Below are positions 58,915-64,000 of a DNA stretch of 64,000 nt, in pieces. Within the stretch, counting starts at the first letter, position 1; each line of letters starts with the position of its first letter. Source of the DNA: Isochrysis galbana (lineage: Eukaryota > Haptophyta > Isochrysidales > Isochrysidaceae); assembly GCA_018136815.1 (NCBI GenBank), contig CM030934.1, positions 1,086,979 through 1,150,978 of the forward strand, given 5' to 3'. Both the position numbers and the translations under genes were made by a program. The notes below the pieces were generated by a model that had not been told where the DNA came from, did no database searches, and was given only the letters and a program-made list of their open reading frames with translations.

Positions 58915-59823
58915 CCTAGCTGGGAAACACAGCCGGGGCTCCTCCAAACACAGGAAACACGGTCTGTGTTTGGGTTTCGTAGAAACACAGCCAAACGCCA
59001 AACACAGTCCCAAACACAGCGGGGGAGCGGGGGAGCGGGGGGCCTCTACCTCTACCTACTATCTATATCTGTAACTCTCTCTAAGTATAGTACTTTGTAG
59101 ATTGTCAACATGCCCTGCGCTCGGCTCCGCTGCTCCGCTCCTCCCGCGCGCAGCCCCGCGCTACGCTCCCTTGTGACCGTGCGCGACCCCCCCCCCCCCT
59201 CTCCTCCCTCACACCCATGTTCAACCCCAACCTCGACCGTTCCTGGCGCGCGCGCGCGTGCAACGACGAGGCAGACGAGCAGACGAGGCAGACCCTGCCG
59301 AGACACCGACACCCCGCGGCAGGAGAGGGCACCCACGGTCGTTGCGCCCCTGCAGTGGGCCGTGCTCCTCAACGGAGCGCGAGGCCAGCGGGCGGCCGTC
59401 CTGCAAGACGACGAGGCATGATGTGACGAGGAGGCCCTGCCCGCCGCGCGTGGCGCGTGGCAGGCCGGGAAGCATGACCACCGTTGGCGTGCTCCCCGCC
59501 CGCTACCGGCCTGAGTCAGCCTGTCTGTCCTTCAGTAAGTGCGCAAGCGATCCATTGTCGCGAGGCGCACCAACGCAGTTTGGTTTGGGCATCCGTCATC
59601 ATCCTCGGCCTCGGCGAGGAAGACCCCAACCACACGCTGTGGCGGTGCATTGGTTGTCGTGTGGAGCGGCGCAGCGGCGCGGCAGTGCTGCGCGCGCACG
59701 CCGCTAGCCACTGGCCTGCTGCTAGAAACACGGCGGCCAAACAGGAGGGGGTTTGAAACACGGCAAAACACGGCTGTGTTTGGCTTTCGTAGAAACACGG
59801 TAAACACGTGTTTCCCAGCTAGG
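58915..59823. mobile_element. 909 bp element with perfect 16 bp terminal inverted repeats
   Basis: The ends are CCTAGCTGGGAAACAC at 58915 and GTGTTTCCCAGCTAGG at 59808-59823. Just inside both ends, aaacac(a/g)gc words are repeated many times (cgtagaaacacagcc, cgtagaaacacggta), resembling subterminal transposase sites. The inside contains ga/ct and gcg-rich sequence and short open frames without domains. No clear target duplication is found (left gaagacct, right aatcccgg). A second, split copy is at 40608-41912. Confidence 0.7.
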
Positions 59824-61016
59824 AATCCCGGTGTCTCGAAGGTTGAAGGTTGCGAGAACCGGTAGGTGGTCGGACGCACCCCCCAATTTTTTTGCTGATC
59901 CATCCTACCATCCTACCGGAACCTATAGGAGCTGCTTATTTATTTAGCCCTTCATTTACCATTTACCCATTGCAGCTGGTGCCCTCCGCACCCCCATAGT
60001 GAGTGACCGGGCTACCAATGCTCGCCCCCTTCTTAGTACTTGAAAAGCCCGTGTGTTTGACCGCCCTACATACTAGTAGTCAAAAGCCCTGTTTGAATGC
60101 CCCTAAAATAGGGAGTTGACAAGAAGAAGAGATTAGGGTGGGCGTAGAGAGTAGAGAAAGGGCCTTACACAAAAGAACGTCTCTGCTGGTGCGGGGGAGG
60201 GAAGGGGGGTGGCCAGTGGCCAGCGCGCCCATCATTTCCGTTTCTTCTGGGAATTCACGAGCAGTCTGCAATCATCTTCCAACCCACCATCATGTCCCAT
60301 GCCTGGGCCTCCTCCGTGCGAGCGGACCTGCGGAAAGAAGTGCTCTATTCACTTAAAGACCAGTCATTTCTCCGGCGGTTTTTCGCGGTTATTGCAGAAT
60401 AAGAGGCGATATACAGTAGCGAAGGTGGAAGATAATGTGATGAAGAGGGCGAGATGGCCGTTTCTCTCCCAATCCCGACAGATGGCTTGCGAGTTGCGAG
60501 ACGCTTGAGGTCCCCTTCTTCAAAGAATTTGGAGTCTCTCATATCTACTTAGTATCGTGGAAATCACGCTAATTTTTGCACAGAGAGAGAGAGCGGAGGA
60601 TGGAATGAGCATGAGGATGTGAGGAGGAGGAGGATGGAAGAATGAAGAGATTCTGGCCTCCTTTTCTATCTTGTAACTTCCTCTGCCTGCTTGTTCTCTT
60701 TCTCTTTTTTCCCTTTCCTGCACTCCTCTCCACTCTGGCTCTCTATCTACAGTAGGAGGAGAGCCGATGCTTCAAGATTTCGATCTTTCCCCTGCGGGCG
60801 CGTCGGTTTCAATCTCTCTCTCCTGCCGGTGCGTGCTGCGCCTCCCCCCCCGCCGCCCCCCCCCCCGCCCCCCGCCCCCCCCCCCCCCGCCTCCCCCCTC
60901 CCCGCCCCCCGGGGCGGGCTTCCCCTAAGCCACAGTGGCCCTCTCCTCTATCCCACTCTCACTCGCCCCTCGCCTGGCTCTGGCCAGACTGCAGCCACAG
61001 TGGCGCGTTGTGCGCG
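59824..61016. other. Region upstream of the kinase gene
   Basis: At 59824-59890 a minus-strand frame reads GGASDHLPVLATFNLRD, the C-terminal SDH.PV motif of endonuclease/exonuclease/phosphatase domains, too short to call a gene. At about 60040-60070 lies an end of the TAGGGCGGTCAAAC family (reverse). The stretch 60840-60915 is almost pure C, just 100 bp before the kinase ATG. The remainder shows nothing I recognise. Confidence 0.4.
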
Positions 61017-63266
61017 ATGGAAGGCTATACCAAAGTGAAGAAGCTTGGCGCGGGCGCATTCGGCTCCATCTACCTCGTTCGCGACGACAGCACTGGTGAG
61101 GAGCTTGTCCTCAAGAAAATACCGTGCAGTGACTTCAAGGCAGCCAACGCTGCACTGCAAGAAGTCAAGCTGCTCCTCAAGTGCACCCATCAGGGGATCA
61201 TCGCGTACAGCGATTTCTCCCTCGCATCTGGGTCGGATGACGCTATCGTGATCAACTTGCTCATGGAGTTTTGTGACGGCGGTGACCTGTGGGAGCGTGT
61301 AGCAGCTGCGCAAAAAGCTAAGGAGCTGATTCATCCGCCACTGTACACAGGCTGGATACTGCAAATCACAGATGCACTTAGGTATCTCCACTCGCGCAAT
61401 ATACTCCATCGAGATATCAAGCTCGAGAACATCATGATAAGTGGCCCGGACCATAACTCTGTGGCCAAGTTAGGCGACTTTGGTTTGGCCAAGGCACTCA
61501 GCAACCCATTGAGTGATGATGGCACGATCGTCCGCACCAGCACGAAGTGTGGCACACCAGACTACATGGCACCCGAGGTGCTCGAGGGGAGGAGCTATTC
61601 CGCTCCAGCCGAAGTGTTCTCGCTCGGCGTTGTTCTCTATGCACTCGCATCGGTCAGAATCCCTACAATGCTGGCCATTGAGGTGTCGCAAGGGAAGCCT
61701 CTTGCGTGGAATCGCGATTATGTGCCATGTGATGAGCTTCAAACGCTGGTGGGGCGCATGCTCCAAGTGCGCGAGGATGATAGGCCTCTTCTGGATGAGA
61801 TCGCAACTCGCGTGGCTGAATTTCCAGCTGCTCGTATGCTGGAGGGGAGCGCCTCATATGAGGCATTGGCCGCAGCATCGACACAGTATCCTTGTAGCGG
61901 CCTGAAGTCACAAGCTGCGTCGCCAATGGCGAATCGCCGTGCGCCTCCTGCCGTGAGGACACGGACCGCGGCGTCGACGCCCCGCACTTCTTCGCCCCGT
62001 GTCTCCTTCCGTGATGTCCCGGACATCATTGACATCGACAATGCCGAGTTGATGCACCATACGGGGTCAGCACTTGGTCTTACCATTCCTAGTCAACCAG
62101 TGGTGAGGAGTGCCACGCCCAAGGAGATCATCCTGGACCTACAGGCGCCTCCAGCTGGGGACACCGCTCAAGGCTACCGTGTCTTGGTACAGGAGGGCCG
62201 CTCGGGTGGTTTCAGAGAGCTCATCGCCGATACAGGGACAGCAAGCACCGAGATCGTGGTGAATGGATTGCAGCCGGGGCAATGGTATGAATTCAAGGTG
62301 AGCTCACACTCGGATGCCGGCTCTTCTGCGCTCTCCGCGGCATCACGAGCTGTCTACATTCCAGAGGTGGAGGGCGATGTGCCTCGCCTGTCTCGCCGCG
62401 GTAGCTCGGTCTCGGCCATGAGTGCATGCAGCTCAGACGATTTGGCCGAGGGGGTGAAGCTCCCCTCTGGACGCGTGTTACGGCGGACCAACTCGCGCAA
62501 TTCTCAACTCTTCGATAAAGATCATGGGGGTGGGAACACTGACAAGGAAAAGGCAGACGCCGCTTTCAAAGCATGCAGAGTGCAACTCCTCGAATGGGAC
62601 AAGGCGTGGGAGGCAACCCATGGTTGTAAGCCGACGGAAGTGGACCGCAAGGAAGACAGCGAGTACCAATCCATCCTAACCAAATATCGCCAGCTTAGAC
62701 TTCTCGCTCGGCGTCCGAGCAGCTCTTCGCTGGCCCCGTCGCTTACTCACCAGATCAGTGCTCACCTTTCTTTGCCACCCGAGGGCGCGGCACGGCGCAC
62801 CGGCGGTGCTGTCTCGCATGCTCCCTCACCTGGAGCCTCACCGCTTAATCGACGGGTGATCCCACCTTGCAATGCCATGGCGAAATCGTCTGCCCAAGAG
62901 AGCAGGTCACCCTCCGGAGGGGAAGCTGTCAATGTAGCTATAGGCGGTTGCTCAGAACATCGTCCAGTTGCTCGGCCGATGGCGGTCCCGCTGTCGGCCT
63001 CGCAGCCTTTCGGCGAGATGCTCGGCGCCGCGCCCAAGCACTCACTTCCAGCCGCACTCTACGTAGAAGACGACTCGCCACCGACCACCCCCGCGTTAGG
63101 GCGCTCCGGTAAGCTTGGACGCCGCATCTACCCTGGCGCAAAACCAAGGCTAACGTCACCATCTAAGTCATCAACGGTCGTGCCTAAAGTACATTCCTCC
63201 TACAACGCCTCGCCTACTGATGGTGCAGGGACCTTTTGGAAGGGTGTGCGACGCCTAGCCCCTTGA
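61017..63266 (+). CDS. NEK-like serine/threonine kinase with FN3 domain, 749 aa
   Basis: Single exon from ATG 61017 (MEGYTKVKKLGAGAFGSIYL) to TGA. The kinase (residues about 4-265) has the Gly-loop LGAGAFG, the Lys in LVLKKIP, catalytic HRDIKLEN, DFGLAKAL, activation loop KCGTPDYMAPEVLEGRSYSA and FSLGVVLYALA. The K-x-GTP-YM-(A/S)PE wording and LEN (not PAN) place it near the NEK/NIMA group. Residues about 367-450 are a fibronectin-III domain (GLQPGQWYEFKVSSHSDAG). Around 514-565 is a charged helix, LEWDKAWEATHGCKPTEVDR and YRQLRLLARR, similar to a short motif of FAM13-type proteins. The C terminus is Ser/Pro-rich and disordered. NEKs act in cell cycle and cilia; nothing here fixes the role. 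Confidence 0.88.
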   Translation: MEGYTKVKKLGAGAFGSIYLVRDDSTGEELVLKKIPCSDFKAANAALQEVKLLLKCTHQGIIAYSDFSLASGSDDAIVINLLMEFCDGGDLWERVAAAQKAKELIHPPLYTGWILQITDALRYLHSRNILHRDIKLENIMISGPDHNSVAKLGDFGLAKALSNPLSDDGTIVRTSTKCGTPDYMAPEVLEGRSYSAPAEVFSLGVVLYALASVRIPTMLAIEVSQGKPLAWNRDYVPCDELQTLVGRMLQVREDDRPLLDEIATRVAEFPAARMLEGSASYEALAAASTQYPCSGLKSQAASPMANRRAPPAVRTRTAASTPRTSSPRVSFRDVPDIIDIDNAELMHHTGSALGLTIPSQPVVRSATPKEIILDLQAPPAGDTAQGYRVLVQEGRSGGFRELIADTGTASTEIVVNGLQPGQWYEFKVSSHSDAGSSALSAASRAVYIPEVEGDVPRLSRRGSSVSAMSACSSDDLAEGVKLPSGRVLRRTNSRNSQLFDKDHGGGNTDKEKADAAFKACRVQLLEWDKAWEATHGCKPTEVDRKEDSEYQSILTKYRQLRLLARRPSSSSLAPSLTHQISAHLSLPPEGAARRTGGAVSHAPSPGASPLNRRVIPPCNAMAKSSAQESRSPSGGEAVNVAIGGCSEHRPVARPMAVPLSASQPFGEMLGAAPKHSLPAALYVEDDSPPTTPALGRSGKLGRRIYPGAKPRLTSPSKSSTVVPKVHSSYNASPTDGAGTFWKGVRRLAP

Positions 63267-63458
63267 ATTGCGTTCCCATTTCTCATGCATTTTTGCTACT
63301 CGTCACCGAGCATGCCGTTTGATATGATTGTGCACTGCAATAGAGCCCCTGCGTCACAACCGTGTTCCCTGGAGGATTGATTGAGCGTCATCTCGCTCTT
63401 CAAATAAAATTCTTAACATTCTCGCTGCGCACACGGCTTTCGACCCATTACATATAGG
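63267..63458 (+). other. 3' flank of the kinase gene
   Basis: AAATAAAA at 63402-63409 is a plausible polyadenylation signal about 140 bp after the stop. Nothing else is recognised. Confidence 0.4.
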
Positions 63459-63460
63459 GC

Positions 63461-63548
63461 GGTCAAACAGGGCTTTTAACTTCTAAGGGTGAAAATTCAC
63501 TAAGTCAAGATTGAGGTTTTATCACGAGATCTTAGGATATGCTACTAA
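63461..63548 (+). repeat. Left end fragment of the TAGGGCGGTCAAAC family
   Basis: TAGGGCGGTCAAACAGGGCT and the next 65 bases match the reverse complement of 20221-20305 with few differences (aacttctaagggtgaaaatt, caagattgaggttttatcac). It is cut off at 63548 where the retroposon tail begins. Confidence 0.6.
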
Positions 63549-64000
63549 AATAAAATAATTAATGTTATATCCTAGCCAACCCCACTAGCTAATTGGACAC
63601 AACTTTTCCGTCCCGGAATCCCGCTGCCTAACGAGCCAGGTGTCCGAGTGCTACCGGGGGGAGGGGGAACTGCCCCCTCCCCTCGATATTTGTCCTCCCC
63701 CCAGTGCACGCACCGACCCCGCGCACCCCAGCACGTCCTCTCCTCGAGTCCACGCTGGGGGAAAACCCCTTTTATGTGGCGCACATATATACCACTGGTC
63801 TATAGTGCGCCACAAGCGCTTGTGGCGCCATATAAAACAGTAGTATATATGTGCGCCACATAAAAGCAGAGGGCGGGGGTTCGAATCCGACCCGCGCGCG
63901 CTTCTCTTTTACACTCCAGTATACTACCATTATACTGGAGACCTCTGCCCCGCAGCTCCTTTTACCCAACCTGGGTCTTTTCTTACAGTAACAGTGAACC
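63549..64000 (-). mobile_element. 3' part of a minus-strand retroposon of the copy D type, interrupted by a hairpin MITE
   Basis: 63549-63768 is about 95% identical to 57595-57815, the 3' module of copy D, including the AT-rich tail (aaaataaaataattaatg on the plus strand). Right of the MITE the sequence diverges from copy D and contains the hairpin ccagtata/tatactgg at 63917-63942. It runs out of the window, so the 5' end is unknown. GGTTCGAATCC at 63878-63888 is a perfect Pol III B-box, discussed under findings. Confidence 0.6.
63769..63866. mobile_element. 98 bp hairpin MITE with perfect 24 bp terminal repeats
   Basis: The left arm 63769-63792 (starting CTTTTATGTGGCGCACAT) is the exact reverse complement of the right arm 63843-63866. 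The centre holds a second palindrome, gcgccacaagcgcttgtggc. Compared with copy D, the insert lies between aaaacccctt(t) and aaaagca, a homologous point where copy D has only cgggt. It would fold into a long hairpin. Too small to encode anything. Confidence 0.75.

Noticed and set aside
39673-60070. A single 20 kb transposon bounded by TAGGGCGGTCAAAC ends
   Set aside because: Ends are correctly oriented but flanks (aggtgttc / catactag) do not match and the interval holds several host genes; independent fragments are more likely.
63830-63900. tRNA gene
   Set aside because: Only the B-box/T-loop word fits; no acceptor, D or anticodon arm can be formed upstream, even after removing the MITE.

Overview
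The window looks like nuclear DNA of a GC-rich unicellular photosynthetic eukaryote (an alga). It has GT-AG introns of roughly 57 to 217 bp, a RelA/SpoT homologue fused to a light-harvesting (LHC)-like membrane domain, eukaryote-only genes (cystinosin, TRM5, FYVE, NEK-type kinase, ubiquitin-like) and a heavy load of LTR retrotransposons, hAT-type DNA transposons and retroposons. I cannot name the lineage from sequence alone. Two 100-N scaffold gaps (2843-2942, 38017-38116) truncate the genes beside them.

Layout. 1-3.6 kb: a retroposon with clear target duplication, a gag fragment, the edge of a TPR gene and a small ubiquitin-like gene. 4.3-16.1 kb: an old, frameshifted Ty3/gypsy element on the minus strand (gypsy-1). 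16.2-19.3 kb: a hAT transposase gene carrying an N-terminal chromodomain, with one transposon end. 19.3-22.0 kb: terminal-repeat fragments and three nested retroposon copies. 22.0-24.1 kb: an inverted piece of gypsy pol (gypsy-3). 24.1-37.4 kb: a young, nearly intact 13.3 kb gypsy element (gypsy-2) with about 99% identical LTRs. 37.4-37.8 kb: a non-LTR reverse-transcriptase remnant. From 38 kb the window is genic: lipase/FYVE gene (partial), cystinosin (3 exons), a possible small gene split by a nest of three hAT-like elements, a 6-exon RSH gene, TRM5 on the opposite strand, copia and retroposon debris, and an NEK-like kinase.

The most unusual content: (1) both gypsy elements encode, between gag and protease, a domain resembling the DNA cytosine methyltransferases of bacteriophages, with PPC and ENP motifs intact and about 82% identity between copies whose flanking regions have diverged; (2) an RSH enzyme whose hydrolase residues are lost, whose synthetase is preserved, and which ends in a three-helix LHC-like domain; (3) a chromodomain-hAT transposase; (4) a retroposon family with a constant 5' end (CAACTAAG or similar), interchangeable 3' modules and 17-18 bp target duplications.

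Intron and exon limits were placed by eye from splice signals and family conservation and should be treated as models. Mobile-element relationships rest on visual matching of repeats within the window only.
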